This document shows, in pieces, positions 27,514 through 37,446 of a stretch of DNA of 56,575 nt (its first letter is position 1; every line of letters begins with the position of its first letter). The DNA lies in the NCBI GenBank assembly GCA_937921935.1, contig CAKZWQ010000035.1:1-56575 (forward strand), in the 5' to 3' direction. The notes beneath the pieces are model-generated. The model was not told the DNA's origin, did no database searches, and was given only the letters and a program-made list of their open reading frames with translations. The DNA is from an uncultured Gammaproteobacteria bacterium (GTDB lineage: Bacteria > Pseudomonadota > Gammaproteobacteria > Steroidobacterales > GCA-2729495). The translations under genes were made by a program, and so were the position numbers.

Positions 27514-27538
27514 AAAAAGCATCCCGAATAGTCGGGAT
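27514..27538 (-). terminator. Terminator-like hairpin just upstream of tRNA-Leu
   Basis: Read on the minus strand, ATCCCGA and TCGGGAT (27521-27538) form a 7-bp stem with loop CTAT, followed by GCTTTTT. This looks like an intrinsic terminator pointing into the tRNA gene, whose 5' end is 19 bases further on. It could stop antisense transcripts from the gene at 27592. Confidence 0.45.
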
Positions 27539-27591
27539 TGATTGCGCCCAGCGCACGGCATAGTCTATCCAGATTGTCTGGAGGGCCAACA

Positions 27592-28077
27592 TTGGCACAA
27601 GAAGAAAGCAGTCACGGGATAGATACGCTAACGCTATACGCGCTGTTCTGGCGGTGGATCTCCCTTGCCGTCCATCGCTATGGCAGCTCGCCCACGGGTG
27701 AAATCCTGGTGGTCATCACCCTGGTCCTGCTGGATGATTTTGATTACCAGCCCACGGTGACGGAACTGGCTGACATCGTCCAGTTGCCTAAATCCAGTGT
27801 GTCCCGTTACGTGGCTGCCGAGATGAATGCAGGCATGCTGGAGGAGTTTATCGATCCCACCGACCGCCGCCGCCGCCGCCTGCGTCCTACGGCGCTCGCC
27901 AAGGCTGAGCAAGTCTGGCATCGGGGGGCCTTTAAGGCGATTTTTGATCGCATTTCCGAGGTTGCCGAGTTGGACCGCCATGACTTACCCCAAGGGCCTG
28001 CCCTGGTAAAGCTGTTAAAGAACTTGAATCTTGATCTGATTGCCAGCGCCAAGGAAGCTCCCCCCAAGGCAAGCTAG
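27592..28077 (+). CDS. MarR-like winged-helix transcriptional regulator
   Basis: A 161-residue DNA-binding protein. The recognition region QPTVTELADIVQLPKSSVSRYVAAEMNAG is split over about residues 58-86, followed by the wing IDPTDRRRRRLRPT, the pattern of MarR regulators. The start is TTG at 27592, chosen because a strong GGAGGG site lies 6 bases before it; the frame to the left holds the tRNA region and has no family resemblance. MarR proteins usually respond to small aromatic ligands, but no ligand can be guessed. The downstream genes are for queuosine synthesis, with a gap of 57 bases to queA, and a regulatory link is only a possibility. Confidence 0.8.
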   Translation: MAQEESSHGIDTLTLYALFWRWISLAVHRYGSSPTGEILVVITLVLLDDFDYQPTVTELADIVQLPKSSVSRYVAAEMNAGMLEEFIDPTDRRRRRLRPTALAKAEQVWHRGAFKAIFDRISEVAELDRHDLPQGPALVKLLKNLNLDLIASAKEAPPKAS

Positions 28078-28134
28078 CGCAGCTTCCGGCAACTGTCCCC
28101 GCTCGGGATGGCGCAGGCTTTACAATCGCCCGCC

Positions 28135-30293
<2,159 letters not shown>

Positions 30294-30323
30294 TACGCCG
30301 CCTTTTTTTGGCGAACTCACCTG

Positions 30324-30647
30324 ATGGACTGGTTTATTCAAGACGCATGGGCGCAGGCTGAGGCCGCGCCCGATCCGCTGATCAGCTTTTTGCCGCTGAT
30401 CCTGATTTTCGTGGTGTTCTATTTCCTGCTGATCCGGCCGCAGAACAAGCGGCAGAAGGAGCACCGGGAGCTGGTTAGCAACCTGGCTGTGGGTGACGAA
30501 GTAGTCACCGCCGGCGGCGTACTCGGCAAGGTTACGGAAGTGAGCGAACAGTTCCTGCGCATCGAAGTTGCGGACGGCGTTCAGTTGCGCGTGCAGCGAC
30601 ATACCATCGGTGCCGTCATGCCCAAGGGCACCATAAAGAGCGTTTGA
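30324..30647 (+). CDS. yajC: Sec translocon accessory protein YajC
   Basis: A 107-residue inner-membrane protein with one membrane segment (about residues 20-41, LISFLPLILIFVVFYFLLIRP) and a cytoplasmic tail containing NKRQKEHRELVSNLAVGDEV. YajC forms a complex with SecD and SecF, whose genes follow 13 bases later. It is nonessential in E. coli and its exact role is still debated. Confidence 0.95.
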   Translation: MDWFIQDAWAQAEAAPDPLISFLPLILIFVVFYFLLIRPQNKRQKEHRELVSNLAVGDEVVTAGGVLGKVTEVSEQFLRIEVADGVQLRVQRHTIGAVMPKGTIKSV

Positions 30648-30660
30648 GCTCGAGTTTCTG

Positions 30661-32505
30661 ATGAATCGAAATCCGCTCTGGAAGATCCTGCTCGTGCTCG
30701 GCGTAATTGTCGTCGGCGCGCTGATAGCCCTGCCCAACGTGTTCGGTAAAGATCCGGCCATCCAGGTCAGCCGTGAAGACGGCGAGGCCATGGAGTCGCT
30801 TGAGCAGGATGCAGTCGAAAATGTCCTGCGCGGCGGCGACCTGAGCTGGGCTTCCCTGTATGCGGACGATGGCCGGGTCATTATCCGCTTTGCCACGGTG
30901 GACGAGCAGTTCCTGGCGCGTGACCGCCTGCGCGAAGAGTTGCAGCAGGGCTACGTGGTGGCTTCCACCCTGGCGTCGCGGACGCCGGCCTGGCTGCGTG
31001 ATGCCGGCCTGGAGCCCATGAGCCTGGGGCTGGATCTGCGCGGTGGCGTGCATTTCCTGTTTGAGGTCGACGTCGATGCTGCTGTTGCCCAGCGTCTGGA
31101 CGCCTACGCTAACGATTTCAGCAAGCTGCTGCGCGAGGAACGCATCCGGCGCAGCGTCGATATCAGCAACGGCGCGGTGCGGGTGAGGGTGCCGGACGCA
31201 GCGGATCTGGATCGGGCCGAGGCCCTGATTCGCGAAGCGGACGCCGACCTGGATGTCAGTCGGCGACTGGACGGCGATGCCGGGGTCCTGACCCTGAAGA
31301 TGACAGAAAACCAGATTCGCGAACGTCGCGATTTTGCCATTCAGCAGAACACCATCACCCTGCGCAATCGAGTGAATGAACTGGGTGTGGCCGAGCCTGT
31401 CGTCCAACGTCAGGGCCTGGATCGCATCGTGGTCCAGCTGCCGGGTGTGCAGGATCCCGGTGAAGCGGAGCGCATTCTGGGCGCCACGGCGACCCTTGAG
31501 TTCCGGCTGGTCTGCGACGGTGAAGACGCCTCCCAGGCAGAATTGCGTGGCCGCGCCCCCCTGGGCTGCGAATTATTTTACGACCGCCTCGGTTCGCCGG
31601 TACTTCTCAAACGTCGCCTGATTGTGTCGGGTGACCAGCTCATCGATGCCAGTTCCGGCTTCTCCGAAGGTCAGCCCGCCGTCAATGTGACCCTGGACAG
31701 CAAGGGCGCGCGCTCCATGCTGGAAACCACCAAGGCCAATCTCAACAAGCCTATGGGCGTGCTCTTCGTCGAGCAAAAGCGCGATGTGGTTGAAAAAGAC
31801 GGCGAACTGGTTGAAGTGCCGCGCGAAGAGAAGGAAGTCATTAATGTGGCGACCATTCGCGGGGTGTTCAGCAAGAACTTCCAGATCACCGGCCTGACGG
31901 TGCTCGAAGCGCGGGATCTGTCCCTGTTGCTGCGCGCCGGTGCCCTGGCGGCGCCGATATTCAAGGTTGAAGAGCGGACCATCGGTCCGAGCCTGGGTCA
32001 GGAGAATATCGACAAGGGCATGCTGGCGATTCAGATCGGTCTGGGCACCGTGATGATCTTCATGCTGTTTTATTACCGTGCCTTCGGTTTATTCGCCGAC
32101 CTGGCCCTGATCACTAACCTGGTGCTGGTGGTCGCCTTGCTCTCCATGCTCCAGGCGGCCCTGACGTTGCCCGGCATTGCCGGTATCGTTCTGACCGTCG
32201 GTATGGCGGTGGATGCCAATGTGCTGATTTTCGAGCGCATCCGCGAAGAGTTACGCAACGGCAACTCGCCCCAGGCCAGTATTCATGCCGGCTATGAAAA
32301 AGCACTGTCCACTATCGCTGATGCCAATATCACGACGCTGATCGCAGCCGTCGTGCTGTTTGTGTTTGGCACCGGTCCCATCAAGGGCTTCGCCGTCACC
32401 CTGTCCCTGGGCATTGTGACCTCCATGTTTACTGCCATCATTGGTACTCGCACGCTGGCCAACGCCGTCTATGGCGGTCGGACCCTCGAGCGGCTGCCTA
32501 TTTAG
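30661..32505 (+). CDS. secD: Protein translocase subunit SecD
   Basis: SecD is a proton-motive-force-driven member of the RND fold that helps pull proteins through SecYEG. The 614-residue length matches E. coli SecD (615). It has an N-terminal membrane segment (about 8-26), a large periplasmic P1 domain with the LGLDLRGGVHFLFEVD motif near residue 122, and five membrane helices after about residue 455, including GIAGIVLTVGMAVDANVLIFERIRE broken over helix 4-5. The last part carries the FGTGPIKGFAVTLSLGI motif. The stop lies 9 bases before secF. Confidence 0.97.
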   Translation: MNRNPLWKILLVLGVIVVGALIALPNVFGKDPAIQVSREDGEAMESLEQDAVENVLRGGDLSWASLYADDGRVIIRFATVDEQFLARDRLREELQQGYVVASTLASRTPAWLRDAGLEPMSLGLDLRGGVHFLFEVDVDAAVAQRLDAYANDFSKLLREERIRRSVDISNGAVRVRVPDAADLDRAEALIREADADLDVSRRLDGDAGVLTLKMTENQIRERRDFAIQQNTITLRNRVNELGVAEPVVQRQGLDRIVVQLPGVQDPGEAERILGATATLEFRLVCDGEDASQAELRGRAPLGCELFYDRLGSPVLLKRRLIVSGDQLIDASSGFSEGQPAVNVTLDSKGARSMLETTKANLNKPMGVLFVEQKRDVVEKDGELVEVPREEKEVINVATIRGVFSKNFQITGLTVLEARDLSLLLRAGALAAPIFKVEERTIGPSLGQENIDKGMLAIQIGLGTVMIFMLFYYRAFGLFADLALITNLVLVVALLSMLQAALTLPGIAGIVLTVGMAVDANVLIFERIREELRNGNSPQASIHAGYEKALSTIADANITTLIAAVVLFVFGTGPIKGFAVTLSLGIVTSMFTAIIGTRTLANAVYGGRTLERLPI

Positions 32506-32514
32506 GAAGCGACC

Positions 32515-33447
32515 ATGGCATTGTCAGGCCTTAACAGAGAGATCAACTTCCTGGGTTCCCGTCGGGTCGCCGCGATCGTGTCGGCCATTCTGCTGGTTGT
32601 CTCCATTGCTTCGCTGGCTACCCGCGGGCTGAATTTTGGTATCGATTTCACCGGCGGTGTGCTGCTGGAAGCCGGCTATGAAGGCGCGGCCGATCTGCCG
32701 GATATCCGTCAGCGCCTGGCGGCCGGCGGCTTCGGTGATGCCCAGGTACAAAATTTCGGGACCGCTTCCGATGTGCTGATCCGCGTCCTGCCCCGCGAGG
32801 GTAACGACAGCGGGCAGGTGGGCCGGGACATTTTCCGCTTGCTCAGTCAGGGCGACGTGAACGTACAGGAGCGGCGTGTCGAGTTTGTCGGCCCGCAGGT
32901 GGGTGAGGAGCTCACGGAGCGGGGCGGTCTGGCCATGCTCTTTGCCCTGTTGATGATCCTGGCTTACATCATGGCGCGCTTCCAATGGAAATTCGCCGTG
33001 GGTTCCGTGGCCGCCCTGGTGCACGACGTGATGCTGGTGCTGGGCTTTTTCTCCGTCTTGCAGGTGCCCTTCGATCTGGCCGTGCTGGCGGCCGTACTGG
33101 CGGTTATCGGTTACTCCCTGAACGACACCATCGTGGTGTTTGATCGTATTCGGGAAAATTTCCGGCTGTTGCGCGAAGAAGGGGCAGAAGCCCTGATGAA
33201 TTCATCCATTAATCAGATGCTGGGTCGCACGGTAATCACCAGTCTGACCACTTTGCTGGTGTTGCTGGCCCTGTTCTTCCTGGGCGGCGAAGCCGTGCAC
33301 GGTTTTTCCATTGCCCTGATCGTGGGTGTCGCCGTTGGCACCTATTCCTCGATCTTTATTGCCAGTGCCGCGGCCCTGGCGCTGAATGTAACGCCGGTGG
33401 ATCTGCTGCCACCCAAGATCGAGGACGAAGCAGGCGACCTGCCCTGA
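32515..33447 (+). CDS. secF: Protein translocase subunit SecF
   Basis: SecF completes the SecDF export motor. The 310-residue protein has six membrane segments, a periplasmic region after the first one starting GIDFTGGVLLE, and the conserved VIGYSLNDTIVVFDRIRENF motif near residue 200. It ends 4 bases before the suhB stop on the other strand, so the two genes converge. Promoter signals are expected to lie upstream of queA or yajC. Confidence 0.97.
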   Translation: MALSGLNREINFLGSRRVAAIVSAILLVVSIASLATRGLNFGIDFTGGVLLEAGYEGAADLPDIRQRLAAGGFGDAQVQNFGTASDVLIRVLPREGNDSGQVGRDIFRLLSQGDVNVQERRVEFVGPQVGEELTERGGLAMLFALLMILAYIMARFQWKFAVGSVAALVHDVMLVLGFFSVLQVPFDLAVLAAVLAVIGYSLNDTIVVFDRIRENFRLLREEGAEALMNSSINQMLGRTVITSLTTLLVLLALFFLGGEAVHGFSIALIVGVAVGTYSSIFIASAAALALNVTPVDLLPPKIEDEAGDLP

Positions 33448-33451
33448 TCCG

Positions 33452-34234
33452 CTAGTCCGGATTAATCAGCAGCTTCTTCAGCGCATCGTGGACCTTGGGG
33501 CTGCCGGCGCAGACATTGCCGGTTTCCAGGAAGTCGCCTGCATCGTGCAATTCGCTGATCAAGCCGCCGGCTTCCTGAATCATCAGGGCGCCCGCTGCCA
33601 GGTCCCAGGCTTGCAGACCAAATTCCCAGAATCCATCCAGACGGCCCGCAGCCACGTAGGCAAGATCCAGCGCGGCTGCGCCCGGGCGACGAATGCCGGC
33701 GGTGTTTTCCATTACCCGCTGCAGCATGCCCAGGTAACTGTCTGTCCACTTGGCGTTAGCCCGGTAGGGGAAGCCGGTACCGATGAGGGTGCCTTCCAGG
33801 GAAGTGCGACTGGCGGCGCGAATCCGTCGGCCTTCCAGCTGCGCGCCGCGGCCACGCATGGCGGTAAACAATTCCTGCCGCATGGGGTCGTAGATCACGC
33901 CCGCTTCAAGCTGCCCGCGAACCTGCAGCGCAATCGAAACGGCAAACACCGGGAAGCCGTGGATGAAGTTGGTTGTGCCGTCCAGGGGGTCAATGATCCA
34001 GACGTGGTCGCTGTTGCCCTGGGCTCCGCGTTCCTCGGCCAGAAAGGCATGGTCCGGGTAGCGTTCCCGGATTGTGCTGATAATCAGTTCCTCGGCCGCC
34101 TCGTCGACCTGGGTGACGAAATCATTCCGGTCCTTGCTGCGAATGTCCAGGCGGTCGGCGCGATTGAAGTAACCGGCGGCGGTATCGCCGGCGCGCCGGG
34201 CGGCCTGGACCGCGGTATTGAGAAGGGCTTGCAT
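33452..34234 (-). CDS. suhB: Inositol-1-monophosphatase SuhB
   Basis: A 260-residue phosphatase with the full metal site: Glu67 (LAEERG), Asp82 and Asp85 (IIDPLDGTTNF), and a late WDLAAGALMIQEAGG motif. In E. coli SuhB is also a component of the rRNA antitermination complex with NusA and NusB. It is divergent from trmJ over 116 bases, an arrangement also seen in enterobacteria and pseudomonads. It converges on secF. This is the canonical copy; the gene at 9912 encodes a degenerate relative. Confidence 0.95.
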   Translation of the reverse strand: MQALLNTAVQAARRAGDTAAGYFNRADRLDIRSKDRNDFVTQVDEAAEELIISTIRERYPDHAFLAEERGAQGNSDHVWIIDPLDGTTNFIHGFPVFAVSIALQVRGQLEAGVIYDPMRQELFTAMRGRGAQLEGRRIRAASRTSLEGTLIGTGFPYRANAKWTDSYLGMLQRVMENTAGIRRPGAAALDLAYVAAGRLDGFWEFGLQAWDLAAGALMIQEAGGLISELHDAGDFLETGNVCAGSPKVHDALKKLLINPD

Positions 34235-34350
34235 GCTGGTCAGATCTGCCGGGCGGGGCCGAAGCGGGCGGGTATTGTACGGGCTGGCGTCCGAGGCGGC
34301 ACCCCGGGAGCTGCGCGGTTAGAATACCTTCTGCCGCCAAGCTCCTCATC

Positions 34351-35091
34351 GTGATCGCCAACTCGCTTCGTTTCGTTCTTTTTGAGCCCACCCACCCCGG
34401 TAATGTGGGGGCGGCAGCGCGGGCGATGAAGACGATGGGCTTTAACGAACTGGTGCTGGTGAACCCGGCGTGTGAGATTGACGGCCAGGCGCGGGCCAGG
34501 TCCGCCGGGGCCCTGGATATTCTCAGTGCCGCCCGCATTGAGCCCGACCTTGAATCCGCTATTGGCGACTGTGGTTTTGTGGCCGGCGCCAGCGCGCGCA
34601 AGCGGCGGCTGAACTGGCCGGAACTCGACGCCCGTACCTGTGCCGGCACGGTGGCCAGCCGGCTAAGTGAGGGTCCGGTGGCCCTGCTGTTCGGCCCCGA
34701 ACGCGCGGGCCTGAGTAACGCGGAACTGGATCGTTGTAACGCCCTGGTCTATATCCCGAGTAATCCGGACTACAACTCCCTGAATCTCGCCTCGGCCGTG
34801 CAGTTGATCGCCTACGAGTTGCGCCTGGCCCTGATCAGCGAGGCGCCGCCACCCCCGGCTGAGTTTCCGCCGGCCAGCAGCCAGGAAATGGCCCTGTTTT
34901 ATGAGCACCTTGAACGTGCCCTGCTGGGGGTTAATTTCATTAATCCGGACAAATCGCAACACATCATGCGGCGCTTGCAGCGCCTGTTTAACCGCGCGGA
35001 GTTGAATCAGAACGAGATGAATATCCTGCGCGGCATGCTCAGTGCGCTGGCACCCGGTTCAGGTAACCGGCCGCCCCCGGACGAAGAATGA
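34351..35091 (+). CDS. trmJ: tRNA (cytidine/uridine-2'-O-)-methyltransferase TrmJ
   Basis: A SPOUT-class enzyme that methylates the ribose of nucleotide 32 in several tRNAs. The 246-residue protein has the opening VLFEPTHPGNVGAAARAMKT stretch (split around residues 8-27) and the knot motifs VALLFGPERAGLSN and IPSNPDYNSLNLASAVQL. The start is GTG at 34351. Its stop overlaps the iscS start by 4 bases (ATGA). In other gammaproteobacteria cysE and/or iscR lie between trmJ and iscS; both are missing here. Confidence 0.94.
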   Translation: MIANSLRFVLFEPTHPGNVGAAARAMKTMGFNELVLVNPACEIDGQARARSAGALDILSAARIEPDLESAIGDCGFVAGASARKRRLNWPELDARTCAGTVASRLSEGPVALLFGPERAGLSNAELDRCNALVYIPSNPDYNSLNLASAVQLIAYELRLALISEAPPPPAEFPPASSQEMALFYEHLERALLGVNFINPDKSQHIMRRLQRLFNRAELNQNEMNILRGMLSALAPGSGNRPPPDEE

Positions 35092-36245
35092 GCGAGCCCG
35101 TTTACCTGGACTATGCCGCCAGCACACCCGTCGATCCCCAGGTGGCGGACGCGATGGATGCGTGTCTGCGTGATCCCGATGCCATGGCTAACGCGGCGGC
35201 CACCCATTGGGCCGGGCGTGCCGCGGCAGCCCGGGCGCAGCCGGCGCGTGAACAGGTGGCGCAATTGATTGGTGCCCGGGCGGGCGAGATTGTCTGGACT
35301 TCCGGCGCGACGGAAGCGGACAACCTGGCCCTGGTGGGCGCGGCTCGATTCCAGCAACAGCGCGGGCGCCACATTATTACTGCCCTGACAGAGCACCCGG
35401 CGATACTGGAAAGTTGTCGCAGCCTGCAGGCCGAGGGCTTTCAGGTGAGCTACCTGTCACCGAACGGGGCGGGCCTGGTTGAGCCCGAGTCCGTGGCCGC
35501 CGCCTTGCGAGAGGACACCGTTCTGGTGTCCCTGGCTCACGTCAATAATGAACTGGGCGTGATCCACGATATTGCCGCCGTGGGTGCCATCTGTCGGACG
35601 CACGGCGCGCTGTTGCATGTGGATGCTGCCCAGAGTGCCGGCCGGGAATCCATCGACGTGAAGGCCCAGCAAATTGACCTGTTGTCCTTGTCGGCCCACA
35701 AAATGTATGGGCCCAAAGGCATCGGCGCCCTGTTTCTGGACGCCGAGCGCTGTCGCCGCGTGAGCCCCCTGCTGCATGGGGGAGGCCAGGAGCGGGGCTT
35801 GCGTCCGGGCACGCTGCCGGTGCACCAGGTTGTTGGTATGGGCATGGCGGCCGAATTGGCGCGCGCCCGCCTGGCCTCGGACCCGCCGGCCATTCTGGCC
35901 CTGCGCCGGCGCCTGGAGGCCGGCTTGCTGGCCCTGCCCGACGTGCAGCTCAACGGCAGCCCGGAGCAGCGCAGTTGTCATATCGTTAACGTGCGCGTCG
36001 GCGGCGTTGAGGGCGAAAGCCTGCGCCTGGGGCTGCGTCGTTTTGCCCTGTCCAGCGGCTCTGCCTGCGCGGCGGAATCCGGGGAGCCTTCGCCGGTTCT
36101 GCGCAGCCTGGGCATTGCCGACCACCTGGCATTGAGTTCCCTGCGGATCAGCCTGGGCCGGGGCAGTACCGCGGCCGAAGTGGATGCCCTGGTTGCTGCC
36201 GTCGATGCCACCTCCCAACGCCTGCGGGCCCTGGCGCCCGCCTGA
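35088..36245 (+). CDS. iscS: Cysteine desulfurase (IscS type, short C-terminus)
   Basis: A 385-residue PLP enzyme that takes sulfur from cysteine to form a persulfide. PLP is held by Lys205 (LSAHKMYGPKG), with His103 above the ring, and the catalytic cysteine is Cys327 in SSGSACAAESGEPS. The body aligns with E. coli IscS, but it ends at QRLRALAPA and lacks the final segment of about 20 residues that in E. coli contacts IscU. The gene overlaps trmJ by 4 bases and is followed directly by an IscU-like gene, so all are co-translated. Because the docking tail is missing and the scaffold is altered, it may mainly serve other acceptors such as tRNA thiolation. Confidence 0.9.
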   Translation: MSEPVYLDYAASTPVDPQVADAMDACLRDPDAMANAAATHWAGRAAAARAQPAREQVAQLIGARAGEIVWTSGATEADNLALVGAARFQQQRGRHIITALTEHPAILESCRSLQAEGFQVSYLSPNGAGLVEPESVAAALREDTVLVSLAHVNNELGVIHDIAAVGAICRTHGALLHVDAAQSAGRESIDVKAQQIDLLSLSAHKMYGPKGIGALFLDAERCRRVSPLLHGGGQERGLRPGTLPVHQVVGMGMAAELARARLASDPPAILALRRRLEAGLLALPDVQLNGSPEQRSCHIVNVRVGGVEGESLRLGLRRFALSSGSACAAESGEPSPVLRSLGIADHLALSSLRISLGRGSTAAEVDALVAAVDATSQRLRALAPA

Positions 36246-36246
36246 G

Positions 36247-36654
36247 ATGGATTACCCGGCGGCAGTCCTGGCGCATTTTGCCGCTCCGCGGCATGCGGGC
36301 GAGCTGCCCCAAGGCCCGGGGGCAGTGTTCTCCGGCCGGGCCGGCGCGCTTGCCGAGGGGGTGGTGGTGAGTTTCCAGCTGCGGGTGCTCAATGACAGCA
36401 TCCAGGCCCTGACATTCCGGGCCTATGGCTGTCCCTATACCCTGGCGGCCTGCAGCCTGGCGGCCGAGGGCCTGCAGGGGGCGCCGGTCGCCCTGTTGCG
36501 GGATTTCACCATCGGGCAGGTGGCGGATCAGCTGCAGGTGCCGCCCGGCAAGCGTGGGGCGCTGCTGCGTATCGAAGATGCCTTGCGGAGCTGCTGGCGA
36601 GCTTGGGACAATAGCCAGCTGTCCAGATCCAGCGCGTCACGGAGCGACCCATGA
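36247..36654 (+). CDS. IscU-like scaffold protein missing most cluster ligands
   Basis: A 135-residue protein of the NifU N-terminal/IscU fold. The alignment with E. coli IscU is clear through [20 protein letters not shown] and [18 protein letters not shown]. Of the cluster-site residues only Cys62 (IscU Cys63) remains. The positions of Cys37, Asp39, His105 and Cys106 are Glu37, Val39, Gly104 and Ala105. A classical [2Fe-2S] scaffold role is therefore unlikely. It could still accept sulfur on Cys62, bind IscS or regulate it, or be decaying; the frame is intact and the fold-forming residues are conserved, which argues for selection. It starts one base after the iscS stop and overlaps the iscA start by 4 bases. 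Confidence 0.82.
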   Translation: MDYPAAVLAHFAAPRHAGELPQGPGAVFSGRAGALAEGVVVSFQLRVLNDSIQALTFRAYGCPYTLAACSLAAEGLQGAPVALLRDFTIGQVADQLQVPPGKRGALLRIEDALRSCWRAWDNSQLSRSSASRSDP

Positions 36655-36971
36655 TCACACTGACCAACCGCGCCGCCGAGCATGTGCGGCATTTTCTGAG
36701 TACCCGGGACAAAGGCCTGGGCCTGCGTCTGGGGGTCAAGCGAACTGGCTGTTCGGGGCTGGCCTACGTGGTCAATTTTGCCGAACAGGTCGGTGATGAC
36801 GACGCGGTCTTCGATTCAGCCGGCGTGAAGGTCGTTGTTGACCAGGAAAGTCTGCAGTACATCGACGGTACGGTAGTGGACTACGTCCGCGAAGGCTTGA
36901 ACGAGGCCTTCCGGTTTCGTAATCCGAACGCGTCGGGCGAATGCGGTTGCGGCGAAAGTTTCAACATTTGA
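36651..36971 (+). CDS. iscA: A-type iron-sulfur carrier IscA
   Basis: A 106-residue A-type carrier protein. The three conserved cysteines are present as Cys34 ([10 protein letters not shown]), Cys98 and Cys100 (ECGCGESF), so unlike its neighbour it keeps its metal-binding site. A-type proteins pass [Fe-S] clusters or iron to target enzymes. The gene overlaps the IscU-like gene by 4 bases (ATGA). hscB, hscA and fdx, which normally follow, are missing and ndk comes next after a 37-base gap with an AGGGAG ribosome site. ErpA or SufA naming is possible, but the position and length favour IscA. Confidence 0.9.
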   Translation: MITLTNRAAEHVRHFLSTRDKGLGLRLGVKRTGCSGLAYVVNFAEQVGDDDAVFDSAGVKVVVDQESLQYIDGTVVDYVREGLNEAFRFRNPNASGECGCGESFNI

Positions 36972-37008
36972 TTTTTTTACTAATCACATAACATCACAGG
37001 GAGTTTTC

Positions 37009-37440
37009 ATGTCCATCGAACGCACGTTTTCCATCGTTAAACCGGATGGCGTACAGAAGAATCTGATCGGGGAAGTCTATCGTCGCTTTGAGGAAGCCGG
37101 TTTGCAGATCGTTGCATCTCGCATGGTACATCTCACGCGCGAACAGGCCGAAGGTTTCTATGGCGTCCACAAAGAACGCCCCTTCTTTAATGACCTGGTC
37201 AGTTACATGATTTCCGGGCCGGTGATGGTGCAGGTGCTCGAGGGCGAAAACGCAATCAGCAAAAATCGCGACATCATGGGCGCGACCAATCCAGCCGACG
37301 CAGCGCCGGGTACCATCCGTGCCGATTTTGCCGCCAGTATTGAAGAGAATGTTGTGCACGGCTCCGACGGCCCGGACACGGCACGCGATGAAATCAGTTT
37401 CTTTTTCAGCGACGATCAGCTCTGCCCGCGGACCCGCTAG
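37009..37440 (+). CDS. ndk: Nucleoside diphosphate kinase
   Basis: Ndk transfers the gamma phosphate between nucleoside triphosphates through a phosphohistidine. The 143-residue protein matches the E. coli length exactly. The active-site His117 is in [12 protein letters not shown], and the opening [14 protein letters not shown] is diagnostic. A good AGGGAG ribosome site lies 8 bases before the ATG. It is followed by rlmN after 6 bases, in the order found throughout gammaproteobacteria. Confidence 0.97.
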   Translation: MSIERTFSIVKPDGVQKNLIGEVYRRFEEAGLQIVASRMVHLTREQAEGFYGVHKERPFFNDLVSYMISGPVMVQVLEGENAISKNRDIMGATNPADAAPGTIRADFAASIEENVVHGSDGPDTARDEISFFFSDDQLCPRTR

Positions 37441-37446
37441 GGGCTC

